Assembly (NCBI RefSeq): GCF_000745965.1
Contig: NZ_KN050788.1
Span: forward strand, 175,713-239,712
From: Edaphobacter aggregans DSM 19364
GTDB taxonomy: Bacteria > Acidobacteriota > Terriglobia > Terriglobales > Acidobacteriaceae
Length of the DNA: 64,000 nucleotides
Reading direction: 5' to 3'
Shown here: piece by piece, positions 7,623-17,385 of the stretch
Layout: the number at the start of each line of letters is the position of its first letter
Numbering within the stretch: position 1 is the stretch's first letter
Translations under genes and position numbers: made by a program
Notes under the pieces: generated by a model
Told to the model about the DNA's origin: nothing
The model's database searches: none
The model's input: the letters and a program-made list of their open reading frames with translations, nothing else

Positions 7623-9443
7623 TCACTTCACGGCCACCTGCTTCACGCTCATCGGAAACTCGAACGCCCCCATCGCCCCCGAGCCCACGTCGTACACTCC
7701 CACCCGAATCATCACGTCCTGCTGCGGAATATCCAGCTCCTGGTAGAACGGCAGCCCCGTCTTCAGCGCATCGGCATACACCTTCGGATCCAGGCTCAGC
7801 GTCTGCGTGTTCAGCACCGAGTTCAGCGGCCGCCCCTGCCTGTCATACGCAATCACCATCGACAGCAGCATCCCATGGCGAACCCCGTCCTCCGTCTCAA
7901 TCAGCTTTGCGTTCCCCAGACCCGCCGCATAGCCAAAGGCATATCGCGTCACCGGCTTCACCACCTTCGCGTTGTCGCCCTTGGGAGCATCGCCAGCCCC
8001 GCGCTGCTTCTCCTCAGCCAGCACCTGCACGCGAAACAGCAGCTCCGACGCCGGAGGCGCGCCCGGCTCCATCTCCGCGCGAAACAGGCTCGCCGCGCGG
8101 CTGCTCTCCTGCTTGCCCGGCGGCTTCGCCTTCGCCGACGCACTCGCATCCTCCGCCACATATCCATGGCGATACAGCAGGCTGTACCCCGGCTGCCTGA
8201 ACTTCACCTCGATCTTGTGAAACTTCCCGTCCTGCTTCACTCCGCTCGGGTCGTACGCCAGCGTGTAGTAGTCATCGCCGTTTCTGATCACATCCGCCAG
8301 CGCCCCCTTCAGGTCGTTCGTGTTGTAGATCGCCTTCCCTCCCGTGCCCCTCGCGATCTGCTCCATCGTGTCGTGTTCCTTCGTCACCTCATCGAACGCA
8401 AGATCCATCGACTGGTCGCGATAGTACCCGTTCCGCGTCTTGCTCCCGCCGCCACTCGAGGCCTGCAGTGCCGGATTCTGAAAGAACCTCCGCGCATCGA
8501 TCGGATACATCGCAACCCGCGCCGCCGCCAGTCGCTGCGTCGTCGCCCGTATGTCCATCGAGTAGTCCCGCATCATCCGGTACGCATCCGTCTGGTTGAA
8601 GTCCGGATCCACGCCGATCGGAAACGAAGCCGAAAACCAGATCACGTTCTTCCGCCCCGGAAACTGCTTCAGATAACGGCCCATCTCGTCCATCGCCGCC
8701 AGCGTCTCCTTCACCCGGTAGTCGTCGCTAAATGACGCAGTGTCGGAGACGAACTGACGCATCTGGTTGATGCCGCCCAGAATCGCCTGCCTCTGCTCCG
8801 CCGACGCCGAACTCTTTGGATCGCCGATGTTCGATGTCGTCAGCAGCTGATCCTGCCGCTTCTCTTCGTTCTGCTGCGCCTCGGGAGTAATCAGAATTGA
8901 CGACAGCTCCATCCCCACACTCTTGTCACGCATCGCCTGCAACAGCACCGCCGGGTCCGTCGAAAATCCGCTCACCATCCTCAGGTGCGAGCCCAGCGTA
9001 AAGATCGCAATCTTTGTTCCCGCCGGAATCGCCCGCAGATACGAGATCATCTCCCTCCGAACCATCCCCTGGTCCACCAGCGGCGTATTCAGCGAGTCCA
9101 GCAGAACCACATTGATCGCATCGCTCGCGGTCGGCACCGGAAAGTTCGAGTACATCCCCTCCGGAAGCTTCGGCAGCGTCCCCACCCGCATCGGTGCTCC
9201 ACCGTGCGCCTCAAAGAACGTGATCGGCTGCGGCTTGCCGTCCTGCAGTACTGTGAAGTCTTCCTGCTTCAGCCCCGCAACCGCCGTCCCATAGCGATCC
9301 CCGACCACCACATCCACAATCACCGTCTGCTTCGTCTGCCGAAGAGTCGTGACCTCGCCACCCTGGTTCTGAGGTTGCTGCGACAACACTACCGGCACAA
9401 CCGCTGCGAAGCTCAACGCCGCCACAACCCGCCCGATGGCCAT
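7623..9443 (-). CDS. VWFA-related Acidobacteria protein, exported
   Basis: The protein of about 606 residues has a signal peptide (MAIGRVVAALSFAAVVPVVLS). A beta-rich segment follows that contains VDVVVGDRYGTAVAGLKQEDFTV, the standard opening of the VWFA-related Acidobacterial domain family (TIGR03436). A von Willebrand A domain follows (VVLLDSLNTP… with a MIDAS-like DSLNT), then a C-terminal region of beta strands. These proteins occur in many copies in Acidobacteria and their role is unknown; they are probably periplasmic or surface proteins. The start at 9443 follows GGTGGAGGCGGTT, a strong ribosome binding site, and gives the signal peptide directly. Confidence 0.9.
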   Translation of the reverse strand: MAIGRVVAALSFAAVVPVVLSQQPQNQGGEVTTLRQTKQTVIVDVVVGDRYGTAVAGLKQEDFTVLQDGKPQPITFFEAHGGAPMRVGTLPKLPEGMYSNFPVPTASDAINVVLLDSLNTPLVDQGMVRREMISYLRAIPAGTKIAIFTLGSHLRMVSGFSTDPAVLLQAMRDKSVGMELSSILITPEAQQNEEKRQDQLLTTSNIGDPKSSASAEQRQAILGGINQMRQFVSDTASFSDDYRVKETLAAMDEMGRYLKQFPGRKNVIWFSASFPIGVDPDFNQTDAYRMMRDYSMDIRATTQRLAAARVAMYPIDARRFFQNPALQASSGGGSKTRNGYYRDQSMDLAFDEVTKEHDTMEQIARGTGGKAIYNTNDLKGALADVIRNGDDYYTLAYDPSGVKQDGKFHKIEVKFRQPGYSLLYRHGYVAEDASASAKAKPPGKQESSRAASLFRAEMEPGAPPASELLFRVQVLAEEKQRGAGDAPKGDNAKVVKPVTRYAFGYAAGLGNAKLIETEDGVRHGMLLSMVIAYDRQGRPLNSVLNTQTLSLDPKVYADALKTGLPFYQELDIPQQDVMIRVGVYDVGSGAMGAFEFPMSVKQVAVK

Positions 9444-9596
9444 AACCGCCTCCACCTGCAAGCCACGTCCTGCCCCGCAAGTGTACTCGCCTCCGGTGTC
9501 CCGCATCTGTACGAAATCACCGAGCCCTCGCCTTTCCTGCCCCTCCCGGAACAGCCGTGAAGTATGCTTCCCCAAGACCCCGCCGGACCCTCATTC

Positions 9597-11744
9597 ATGC
9601 CCTCAACCCGCCTTCTCTACGGCACCGCCGCCTTCCTCGCCGCCTTCCTCCTCTTCCTCATCGAGCCGCTCGCCGCCAAGCAACTCCTCCCCACCCTCGG
9701 AGGCTCCTCCGCCGTCTGGCTCACCTGCCTCGTCTTCTTCCAGACCGCGCTCCTCCTCGGCTACCTCTACGCCCACTGGCTCACCAGCGGCCCGCGCGCC
9801 ACAGACCTCGCCTTCCAGCGCCGAACCCACACCCTCGTCATCACCCTCGCCCTCATCGCGCTCTCCTTGGGCATCGCCCTCGGCTCCGGCGTACGGACCG
9901 CAACTCACCCCATCCTCACCATCTTCCTCACCCTCACCCGCACCATCGGCCTGCCCTTCTTCCTGCTCGCCTCCACCAGCCCTCTGCTTCAGCTCTGGCT
10001 CTCGCACCGCGAATCCACCCCCACCGGCGAACCCGCAACCGTCTGGTACCGCCTCTTCGCTCTCTCCAACGCCGGCTCGCTGATCGCCCTCCTCGCCTAC
10101 CCCACCCTCATCGAACCCCACCTCGCCCTGCGCACACAGCGCATCCTCTGGTCCGCCGGCTTCATCCTCGCCGCCATCCTCCTCCACACCGTCACCGTGC
10201 AGCCGCGTCCATCCATCGCCGCCGCCCCTCAAAACGACGAAGCCCCACCCACCCCGAGCCTCCACCGCTGGCTCTGGTTCCTCCTGCCCATGGCCGCCGC
10301 CATGCAGCTCTCCTCCGTCACCGCGCACATCACGTCCAACATCGCCGCCATCCCTTTGCTCTGGATCCTCCCGCTCGCCGCCTACCTCCTCACCTTCATC
10401 CTCGCCTTCGATCGCCCCGCCCTCTATCCCCGCCCGCTCGTCATCCGCGTCCTCGTCGTTATGCTCGCCGGCCTCGGCTACGCGCTCTCGAAGACCGACT
10501 TCTCCCTGCCCATCATCCTCACCATCGCCTTCTTCCTCCTCGAGTGCTTCGTCGCCTGCCTCTTCTGCCACGGTGAGACCTACGCCCTGCGCCCGCAGCG
10601 CGCCTCCGAGGCCACCCTCTTCTATCTCCTCATCGCTGCCGGAGGAGCATCCGGAACCTTCCTCATCGCCATCGCCCTCCCCCTCCTCTTCTCCGCCGAC
10701 TACGACCTCGCCCTCGCCTTCCTCGCCACCGCCGCGCTCGCCATCGCCGCCACATGGCGCGACGGCTGGCCCCAGCGCCTCCTCTGGACCACCGCCACCG
10801 TCCTCCTCTTCGTCCTCACCCTCGCTCTCCACCGCACCTTCGCCCGCAACTCCCTCGCCCGTATGCGCAACTTCTACGGCAGCCTCCGCGTCACCCAGAC
10901 CGACGAGCCCACCCACCACGTCCCTATCCGCACCCTCCTCCACGGAGCCATCCAGCACGGAACCCAGATCTTCTCCCCCGACCTCAGCCGCACCCCCACC
11001 ACCTACTACGCCACCGACTCCGGCATCGGCCTCGCCCTCCGCTTCTGCTGCAACGAGCGCGACCATGACAATCCAGATCCAGCGCGCCCGCGAAACATCG
11101 GCGTCATCGGCCTCGGCGCCGGAACCCTCGCCGCCTACGGCCGCCCCGGAGACCGCCTCCGCTTCTACGAGATCAACCCTCAGGTCGCCCCCATCGCCCG
11201 CAACCTCTTCACCTATCTCCGCGACTCCCCCGCCGCCATCACCATTGTCCCCGGCGACGCCCGCACCTCACTCGCCGCCGAACTGGCCGCTGACCGAGCC
11301 CCTGACCAGTCCACAGCCCGCTCCGCCGACCGACTTACAAACACCCCACCCCAGCGCTTCGATGTCCTCGTCATCGACGCCTTCTCCGGAGACGCCATCC
11401 CCCTGCACCTGCTCACCACCCAGGCGCTCCGGCTCTACCTCCACCGCCTCACCCCCACCGGCATCCTCGCCTTCCACGTCTCCAACCAGTACCTCGACCT
11501 CCCCCCGCAGCTCGCCCTCCTCGCCAAGAGCGCCCACCTCGAGGCCCGCAACGTCATCACCGGCTCGCTCGACTCCCGCGGCGAGTTCCGCGCCTCATGG
11601 GTCCTGATGACCTCCGACCCCACCTTCTTCACCCAGCCCGAGATCGCCACCCTCGCCGACCGCATCACGCCCCGGCCCAACCTCCGCCTTTGGACCGACG
11701 ACTACTCCAGCCTCCTCCCCATCCTCCAACCCACAGGCCACTAG
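9597..11744 (+). CDS. Membrane-fused spermidine synthase-like methyltransferase-fold protein
   Basis: The 715-residue protein starts with about ten hydrophobic segments (residues 1-430) like a transporter module. It ends in a cytoplasmic Rossmann domain (about residues 510-700) with IGVIGLGAGTLAAYG, RLRFYEINP and FDVLVIDAFSGDAIP, matching spermidine synthase-like proteins. The usual aspartate after the VIDAFSGD motif is present, but polyamine activity has not been shown for such membrane fusions. Alternative start: ATG at 9564, eleven residues earlier. The gene is very C-rich at third positions, which produces long meaningless frames on the other strand. Confidence 0.88.
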   Translation: MPSTRLLYGTAAFLAAFLLFLIEPLAAKQLLPTLGGSSAVWLTCLVFFQTALLLGYLYAHWLTSGPRATDLAFQRRTHTLVITLALIALSLGIALGSGVRTATHPILTIFLTLTRTIGLPFFLLASTSPLLQLWLSHRESTPTGEPATVWYRLFALSNAGSLIALLAYPTLIEPHLALRTQRILWSAGFILAAILLHTVTVQPRPSIAAAPQNDEAPPTPSLHRWLWFLLPMAAAMQLSSVTAHITSNIAAIPLLWILPLAAYLLTFILAFDRPALYPRPLVIRVLVVMLAGLGYALSKTDFSLPIILTIAFFLLECFVACLFCHGETYALRPQRASEATLFYLLIAAGGASGTFLIAIALPLLFSADYDLALAFLATAALAIAATWRDGWPQRLLWTTATVLLFVLTLALHRTFARNSLARMRNFYGSLRVTQTDEPTHHVPIRTLLHGAIQHGTQIFSPDLSRTPTTYYATDSGIGLALRFCCNERDHDNPDPARPRNIGVIGLGAGTLAAYGRPGDRLRFYEINPQVAPIARNLFTYLRDSPAAITIVPGDARTSLAAELAADRAPDQSTARSADRLTNTPPQRFDVLVIDAFSGDAIPLHLLTTQALRLYLHRLTPTGILAFHVSNQYLDLPPQLALLAKSAHLEARNVITGSLDSRGEFRASWVLMTSDPTFFTQPEIATLADRITPRPNLRLWTDDYSSLLPILQPTGH

Positions 11745-11749
11745 ATCAG

Positions 11750-11823
11750 TCTTTGCTCGTCATAGGTCGCAAGACCGCTCTTTGTTCGTCATAGATCGCA
11801 AGACCGCTCTTTGTTTCGTCATT
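11750..11823. repeat. 29-bp tandem repeat, about 2.5 copies
   Basis: TCTTTGCTCGTCATAGGTCG… and TCTTTGTTCGTCATAGATCG… are two 29-bp units (11750-11778 and 11779-11807) that differ at two positions. A partial third unit runs to 11823, directly into a dispersed TCATTCTGAGC-type element. The 180-base gap to the next gene holds nothing else I can identify. Confidence 0.75.
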
Positions 11824-11924
11824 CTGAGCCGAAGGCGAAGAACCCCCGCATTTTTGCCCGTAGCGCCACAAACTCGCGCGCGGCGTCATCGCATCGGTGA
11901 TGCACGCGCGAAGCGCGACCCGCC

Positions 11925-12906
11925 TTACCGGGCCATCGCCAGCCCATCCGCAAACTTCCCCGCCTCGATCATCCGCTCCACCGTCCACCCGCCGAGATCG
12001 ATCACCGCCACCTGGTTCGAGAAGTTACACGCCACATACGCCTTCTTCCCATCCGGAGACACCAGCACCTCCGCCGGCCCATCCCCCACATCCAGCGTCT
12101 TCGTCACCTTCAGCGTCTTCAGGTCCACCATCGCCACCTTCTTCGAGGTCCGCAGGCACACAATCAGCCACCGTCCATCCGGAGTCGTCGCCGTCCCATA
12201 CCCCACCCCCGGCAGCTCCACCCACGTCTTCACCTTGTTCGTCGCCGTATCGATCACCGCAAGCTGCGACTTCGTCTGGTCCGCCGTAAACACCATCGAC
12301 CCGTCGCGCGAGATCGCAATCCGCTGCGTCCCCCCCGAGATCGGAATCACCGCCACCGTCTTCCGCCCCGGAATATCCAGCACCGACACCGTCCCCGGCC
12401 CCACATTCGCCGTGTACCCGCGCTTCCCATCCGCCGACAGCACCAGCATGTGCGACTGCTCCTGCCCCGTCGGAACCGTCCCCACCACCTTCAGCACCTT
12501 CGGATCGACGACGCTCACCGTCTTGTCCGACCTCCGTCGTCACCAGCAGCATCCCCGTATGCCGGTCCCACACCGCGCAGTGCGGCCTCACCCCATGCCC
12601 GAAGTCGACCTTGCCCACCACCTTCCGGCTCGCCAGGTCGATCACCGACATCTCGCTCCCATCGGTTCCCGCCCGCCCCACGCCCGCGTCTCCGTAGATC
12701 GGCACATACGCCAGCTTCCCGTCCGGAGAAACCGCCACCTCGTGCCCGGTCACCCCACCCACCGGCACCGACCCCACCACCTTGCCCGAGGCCGTATCCA
12801 CCAGGCTCACGTTCGACTCATGCTGATTCACCACCACCAGCGTCTCAGCACCCGCACTCGCCATAACGCCACACACCGCCGCGCACACAAAAACTAGTCT
12901 CTTCAT
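11925..12906 (-). pseudogene. YVTN beta-propeller (YncE-like) gene with a one-base frameshift
   Basis: The 5' part (12906 down to about 12528) codes a signal peptide (MKRLVFVCAAVCGVMASAGA) and YVTN/40-residue propeller repeats (TLVVVNQHESNVSLVDTASG…). The 3' part (about 12527 to 11925) continues the propeller in another frame (TVSVVDPKVLKVVGTVPTG… to GLAMAR). The break is at GAGGTCGGACAAGACG on the minus strand: removing one G at 12527-12528 restores TTEV-DKTVSVVD and an intact protein of about 327 residues. Either the gene is a recent pseudogene or one base is an assembly error. Codon bias is intact on both sides. Intact relatives bind ligands or metals in the periplasm with unknown purpose. 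Confidence 0.88.
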
Positions 12907-12953
12907 AGCGCAGCAAGTATAGCCACCTGAGCACATCTACGCGAAGGGAAGGT

Positions 12954-12990
12954 GTCATCCTGAGCGGAGCGCAGCGGAGTCGAAGGATCT
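12954..12990 (+). repeat. Dispersed GTCATCCTGAGCGGAGCG element
   Basis: The sequence begins GTCATCCTGAGCGGAGCGCA and ends GTCGAAGGATCT. Related elements occur at 20688 and 21087 and, truncated, near 11819. All are intergenic. Such elements are widespread between genes in Acidobacteria, and their function is not known. Confidence 0.7.
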
Positions 12991-13047
12991 GCGTTTGCTC
13001 GCGCCCTCCTAAAATCTCGCGGCCCCCAAACCCTATACTCAAAAGAC

Positions 13048-13854
13048 ATGCCCGAGCTCCCCGAGGTCGAAACCGTAGCCACCGGCGTCCACCAGCGCGT
13101 CCACGGCCAGACCATTCTCTCGGTCGAGACCAGCAACAAGCCGCAGACCTTCAAGTCCCCTCCCGCCGAGATCGCCGAAGTCCTCACCGGCTCGCGCATC
13201 GACCGCGTCCACCGCGTCGGCAAGACTATTGCCATCGACCTCAGCCGCGACGGCCATCCGGCCCACTTCCTCGTCCACCTCGGCATGACCGGCCGCCTCC
13301 TCGTCTCCACCCCCGACACCCCTGTCCCGCCCCACACCCACGCCATCCTCACCCTCAGCTCCGGCAAGCAGCTCCGCTTCGTCGACCCCCGCCGCTTCGG
13401 CCGACTCTGGGTCCTGCGCGAGCCCTACACCGGCCCCGGCCGCGAGCCCCTCACCATCCCGCTCGAGGACTTCATCACCCTCTTCCGCAACCGCAAGACT
13501 CCCATCAAGGCCGCACTCCTCAACCAGTCCCTTCTCCACGGCGTCGGCAACATCTACGCCGACGAGGCCCTCCACCACGCCGGCATCCGACCCCGCCGCC
13601 ACGCCGGCCGCCTCACCCGTGACGAGCTCACCCGCCTCCGCACCGCACTCCAGAAGGTCCTGAAACAAGCCATCAAACTAGGCGGCTCCTCCGTCTCCGA
13701 CTACGTCGACGCCGAAGGAGTAGCCGGCTTCTTCCAGCTCCACCACCGCGTCTACTCCCGCACCGGCCAACCCTGCCGAACCTGCAAGACCCCCATCGAG
13801 CGCATCGTCATCGCCGGCCGTAGCACCCACTTCTGCCCCACCTGCCAGCGATAA
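13048..13854 (+). CDS. mutM: Formamidopyrimidine-DNA glycosylase
   Basis: The enzyme removes oxidised purines such as 8-oxoguanine from DNA and nicks the abasic site. The 268-residue protein starts with the canonical MPELPEVETV, in which Pro2 is the nucleophile after Met removal and Glu3 is catalytic. Lysine in HRVGKTI and the helix-two-turn-helix region around NIYADEALHHAGI are present. The C-terminal zinc finger reads CRTC…CPTC, ending GRSTHFCPTCQR with the conserved arginine. It is complete and of normal length, preceded by a dispersed repeat, with no operon partners. Confidence 0.97.
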   Translation: MPELPEVETVATGVHQRVHGQTILSVETSNKPQTFKSPPAEIAEVLTGSRIDRVHRVGKTIAIDLSRDGHPAHFLVHLGMTGRLLVSTPDTPVPPHTHAILTLSSGKQLRFVDPRRFGRLWVLREPYTGPGREPLTIPLEDFITLFRNRKTPIKAALLNQSLLHGVGNIYADEALHHAGIRPRRHAGRLTRDELTRLRTALQKVLKQAIKLGGSSVSDYVDAEGVAGFFQLHHRVYSRTGQPCRTCKTPIERIVIAGRSTHFCPTCQR

Positions 13855-13894
13855 TCTATCTTCGCCTCGCCCATGCCGACTCTCCCATCAACTG

Positions 13895-14761
13895 TCAGGC
13901 GGCAGAGATTGTACTGTCGGCTCGTCCCTCGCGCACCACGTTCCACACCCCGGTCGCGGCGGTGTCATGAACATACTGACTGAAGTCGCGAGGAGCTCGT
14001 CCCAATGCGCGTGTAACCCCGTCCGCTACCGAGGCATTCCTGCCGTCGAGTACTTCTGTGAAGAGATAGGTAATGAGGGTCACGAACTCCGGCGGCAGTT
14101 GCGCGCTTTTTAGCATGGAGGCGTATTCCTCCATGGAGATTTGGACGTAACGGATGTTGCGCTGTGTCACGCGGCCGATCTCGGCGATCGCATTGGCGAA
14201 CGTCCACAACCGGGGTCCTGTAACCTCATAGAGTTGTCCAACATGGCGGTCTTCGGTAAGGGCCGCGACGGCAACATCCGCGATGTCATCGGCATCGACG
14301 AAGGGCTCGCCGACATCCCCCACCGGCAGCGCGACCTCTCCGGCCAGTATTGGCTCCAGAAGATAGTCTTCACTGAAGTTCTGGTTGAACCAGCTGGCCC
14401 GCACCAGTGTCCATTCGGCCCCGGAGTCTCGCACGATCTGTTCGCAGCGCTGCGCCTCGGCCTCGCCCCGGCCCGAGAGCAAGACCAGGCGAGGCACGCC
14501 GCTCTTCACGGCCAGCTCTGTGAAAGAGCGGATGGCCTCGGCTGCACCCGGCGCCGTGAGATCCGGATAGTAAGAGATGTAGACCGCTCCAACGTTCTTC
14601 AGCGCGGCTGGCCACGCCGCAGGGTCGTCCCAGTCAAACGGCGGCTCGCCGGATCGCGAACCGATACGGACCGGCAGGCCTCTTTTAGTAAGCCGTTCGG
14701 CGACCCTTCGCCCCGTCTTGCCAGTGCCTCCCAGTACCAGGGTCGGTTTGTTGTTCGGCAT
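13895..14761 (-). CDS. NmrA-like NAD(P)-binding protein
   Basis: The 288-residue protein opens with TLVLGGTGKTGRRVAERL, an NAD(P)-binding turn. It has the NmrA-type layout: RASWFNQNFSED, FVDADDIADVAVAALTE and a C-terminal helical part. It lacks the YxxxK catalytic pair, as do most NmrA-like proteins, which act as redox sensors or reductases (ergot alkaloid-type and NAD(P)H azoreductase-like annotations). The substrate is unknown. It is divergent from the alpha/beta hydrolase gene, with about 170 bases between the starts. Confidence 0.87.
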   Translation of the reverse strand: MPNNKPTLVLGGTGKTGRRVAERLTKRGLPVRIGSRSGEPPFDWDDPAAWPAALKNVGAVYISYYPDLTAPGAAEAIRSFTELAVKSGVPRLVLLSGRGEAEAQRCEQIVRDSGAEWTLVRASWFNQNFSEDYLLEPILAGEVALPVGDVGEPFVDADDIADVAVAALTEDRHVGQLYEVTGPRLWTFANAIAEIGRVTQRNIRYVQISMEEYASMLKSAQLPPEFVTLITYLFTEVLDGRNASVADGVTRALGRAPRDFSQYVHDTAATGVWNVVREGRADSTISAA

Positions 14762-14934
14762 GATTTGTTCCTCCTTCCCGTTCGTTCATATTTGATGGCG
14801 GTTATTGTAGGCAGGACGGCCAATACTTTGCCAGCCTCCGTGACTTGCTACCAAAGCGAAGCCCTTCAGGCCCACGCTGCACTAAAATTGAACCCGGGTC
14901 AGCCCGCTGGGGCACGCCAGGGCGAAGAAGCACC

Positions 14935-16122
14935 ATGGTGAGAATCATGGATGACGTTCGGACATCCGGCAGGAATGATTATCCTTACTGCGTCAATGCC
15001 CCCAGAAGGGGGATCCCGAACCTGCTCATATTTGTCGCGGTACTCGCCACGATTCCTGTTCGGGCGCAGGAGCCAGCCAAAGAAGTCAGCCGCGCTGAGG
15101 CGACCGCGATCATCGCAAATGCGCGCAAAATCGTGACGCCAAATGGCCTGGAACAGTTGGAGAAAGTGCGGATCGGCGGGATCGATCAATGGGTTTCCAT
15201 TCGTGGCGCCAACCGCAGGAACCCGGTGCTGCTATTGATCCACGGCGGGCCGGGGTACGTCACGATGCCGATGAGTTGGTGGTTCTCCCGCGGCTGGGAG
15301 GAGTATTTCACCGTTGTGCAGTGGGACCAGCGCGCCGCCGGCAAGACCTATCTCCTTAGCGATCCTGCCACGATCGCGCCGACCCTCACACGCGAGCGCA
15401 TGATCGCTGACGCCGAGGAGATGGCTGCCTGGGTCCGCCGGCAGCTTGGCAAGAACAAGATATTCGTTCTCGGCCACAGCTACGGCAGTTTTCTAGGCTT
15501 GCAACTCGCGGAGCGTCACCCCGAATGGTTGTATGCCTACATCGGCGTCTGCCAGCTGATCGACGGACCGGAGAGCGAGCGTCGAGGCTGGCGCTTCGCC
15601 ATGGAAGCCTCGCGCCACGCAGGCAATGCCGAGGCGGTGCGCGAGCTCGAGGCAATCGCCCCCTATGGCTCTCCCGGCCAGCCCCTCCCCATCAAGAACA
15701 TTTACGTCGAGCGCAAATGGGTAAGTTATTACGGCGGCGTGATGGCCTATCGACGCGACAACTCCGCTGATAGCGCGCTCGCCCAACTTTCCCCAGATTA
15801 CAGCGACCAGGAGATCGCCCACATTTGGGATGGCAATAAGTTCGCCACCCCCTATCTGCTCCCCGAGGTGGTCGCGCTCGATCTCACTACGACCAACAAA
15901 CTCGCAGTTCCGCTGATCCTCTTTGAGGGACGCCACGACAAGACCGTGAATTCAGAAGTCGCTGCCGCGTGGTTCGATACGGTGAAAGCGCCAGAAAAGC
16001 AGATCGTCTGGTTCGAGCATTCGGCACACATGCCGATGACCGAGGAATCCGGAAAGTTCCTCCTTTCCCTGCTGCGCTACGCCCGGCCGATCGCAGAGAA
16101 GGCGGGCGACGCAGCTCCGTGA
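14935..16122 (+). CDS. Alpha/beta hydrolase, proline iminopeptidase-like
   Basis: The protein of about 395 residues has the S33-type HGGPG oxyanion motif (LLLIHGGPGYVTMP), the nucleophile elbow GHSYGSF and a late histidine in WFEHSAHMP. These fit proline iminopeptidases or related alpha/beta hydrolases. A hydrophobic stretch NLLIFVAVLATIPVRAQE near residue 35 suggests export, although the N region is long. Two starts are possible, ATG 14935 and ATG 14947; neither has a strong ribosome binding site. A degenerate SnoaL-like fragment begins at its stop codon. The substrate is not predictable. Confidence 0.85.
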   Translation: MVRIMDDVRTSGRNDYPYCVNAPRRGIPNLLIFVAVLATIPVRAQEPAKEVSRAEATAIIANARKIVTPNGLEQLEKVRIGGIDQWVSIRGANRRNPVLLLIHGGPGYVTMPMSWWFSRGWEEYFTVVQWDQRAAGKTYLLSDPATIAPTLTRERMIADAEEMAAWVRRQLGKNKIFVLGHSYGSFLGLQLAERHPEWLYAYIGVCQLIDGPESERRGWRFAMEASRHAGNAEAVRELEAIAPYGSPGQPLPIKNIYVERKWVSYYGGVMAYRRDNSADSALAQLSPDYSDQEIAHIWDGNKFATPYLLPEVVALDLTTTNKLAVPLILFEGRHDKTVNSEVAAAWFDTVKAPEKQIVWFEHSAHMPMTEESGKFLLSLLRYARPIAEKAGDAAP

Positions 16123-16295
16123 ACCCAGAGTTTTCAAACAGTACATGGCGGAGGGGTGATATTGAGGCGCTGTTCAGTATCTACGATCCGGAAGCGGTCT
16201 TCCTGAGTCAATCAGGCGAAGCGAAGCAGGTTGGCGATGATGCATCAACGGACACGACTGGTCACATGGTTCAACTTTTGGGAAAATGCTCTTAA
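16119..16295 (+). pseudogene. SnoaL/NTF2-fold gene remnant
   Basis: A frame overlapping the hydrolase stop codon reads VNPEFSNSTWRRGDIEALFSIYDPEAVFL, the typical N-terminal helix and first strand of SnoaL-like proteins (a GDIEAL…YDPEAVF pattern). It then degrades and stops after about 58 codons, less than half of a normal domain. I read it as a truncated relic rather than a functional small gene. Confidence 0.5.
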
Positions 16296-16337
16296 CGCAC
16301 TGGCTCGACCTTAGATTCTCCCCTGACGAGGTCCACA

Positions 16338-17294
16338 ATGGAACGCCGTGATTTCTTGAAGCAGAGCGCACTGACAGCCGCTGCCGCCGCCAGCACCAAA
16401 CTCTCAGCTGCCGTAACACCGACCACTCCCATCGCGCGCCGCCCTCTGGGCAAGACCGGAGAGCATCTCTCGATCATCGGCTTTGGCGGCATTGTGGTCA
16501 TGAACGAGGACACCAGTCACTCGAAGAATATCGTGGCGGAGGCGGTGGACCGCGGCGTGAACTACTTTGACGTCGCGCCCAGCTATGGCGACGCGCAGGA
16601 GCGTCTGGGCCCGGCCCTGGCACCCTATCGCAAGAACTGCTTCCTCGCCTGCAAGACCGAAGGGCGCACAAAAGAGGACTCGCGCAAGCAGCTGGAAGAA
16701 TCGTTGCGACTCCTGAAGACCGATCACGTCGATCTCTATCAGTTCCATGCCCTGACAAAGATGACCGACTTGGAGGAGGTCATGCGTCCAGGCGGAGCAA
16801 TGGAGACAATGGAAGCTGCGAAAAAGGAAGGCAAGATCCGCTACATCGGCTTCTCGGTGCACTCGGCGGAGACAGCCCTGGCGGCGATGGACCGCTACCA
16901 CTTCGATACCGTGCTCTTCCCGGTAAACTTTGTGCTCTTCTCGCAGGCCAACTTCGGCCCGCAAATCCTCAAGCGTGCGCAGGAAAAGGGTATGGGCATC
17001 CTGGCCCTGAAGGCGATGGCGAAGACCGTATGGTCTGCCGACCAGAAGAAGAACCACCCGGAGCCGAAGTGCTGGTATCAGCCTGCTGCCTTCCCTGACG
17101 AGGCATCACTGGGGCTGCGCTGGACGCTCGGGCATCCGGTCACGGCCGCGCTCCCTCCCGGCGACGAGAGATACTTCCGCCTGGCGATGGACGTGGCGCA
17201 GAGCTACAAACCTCTCGAACACCATGAGAAGCAGGCACTTCTCTCGCGGGCAACCGGCGTCGAGCCGATCTTCCATCTCGGAAACCACGTATAG
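16338..17294 (+). CDS. Aldo/keto reductase with Tat signal
   Basis: The 318-residue protein begins MERRDFLKQSALTAAAAAS, a twin-arginine signal, so it is exported folded, probably with its cofactor. The reductase barrel shows the usual tetrad: Asp/Tyr in NYFDVAPSYGDA, Lys in CFLACKTEGR and His in DLYQFHALT. The later part (GMGILALKAMAKTVW) fits the AKR family close to YhdN-like and 4Fe-4S-type members, but no C-terminal cysteine cluster is present. The substrate is unknown. It stands alone on the plus strand behind the SnoaL relic. Confidence 0.88.
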   Translation: MERRDFLKQSALTAAAAASTKLSAAVTPTTPIARRPLGKTGEHLSIIGFGGIVVMNEDTSHSKNIVAEAVDRGVNYFDVAPSYGDAQERLGPALAPYRKNCFLACKTEGRTKEDSRKQLEESLRLLKTDHVDLYQFHALTKMTDLEEVMRPGGAMETMEAAKKEGKIRYIGFSVHSAETALAAMDRYHFDTVLFPVNFVLFSQANFGPQILKRAQEKGMGILALKAMAKTVWSADQKKNHPEPKCWYQPAAFPDEASLGLRWTLGHPVTAALPPGDERYFRLAMDVAQSYKPLEHHEKQALLSRATGVEPIFHLGNHV

Positions 17295-17385
17295 CGTCCG
17301 ATCGGCCCGCGACGCGGTCGCCTCTCAAGAGAGCAGAACCTCACGTTTCGAGCTCCCGCCGAGACATAGACTCAACCTGCCGCCT

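Noticed and set aside
6320-8200. 626-codon plus-strand frame rich in Arg, Pro and Ser
   Set aside because: It crosses purA, the epimerase-like gene and the VWFA gene, all well supported in other frames.
9603-11066. 487-codon minus-strand frame rich in Glu and Gly
   Set aside because: It is exactly antisense to the membrane spermidine-synthase-like gene, whose C-rich third positions remove stops on the other strand; its composition is not protein-like.
11750-11823. Possible CRISPR-like repeats
   Set aside because: The units are directly adjacent with no spacers, only 2.5 copies, and no cas gene is near.
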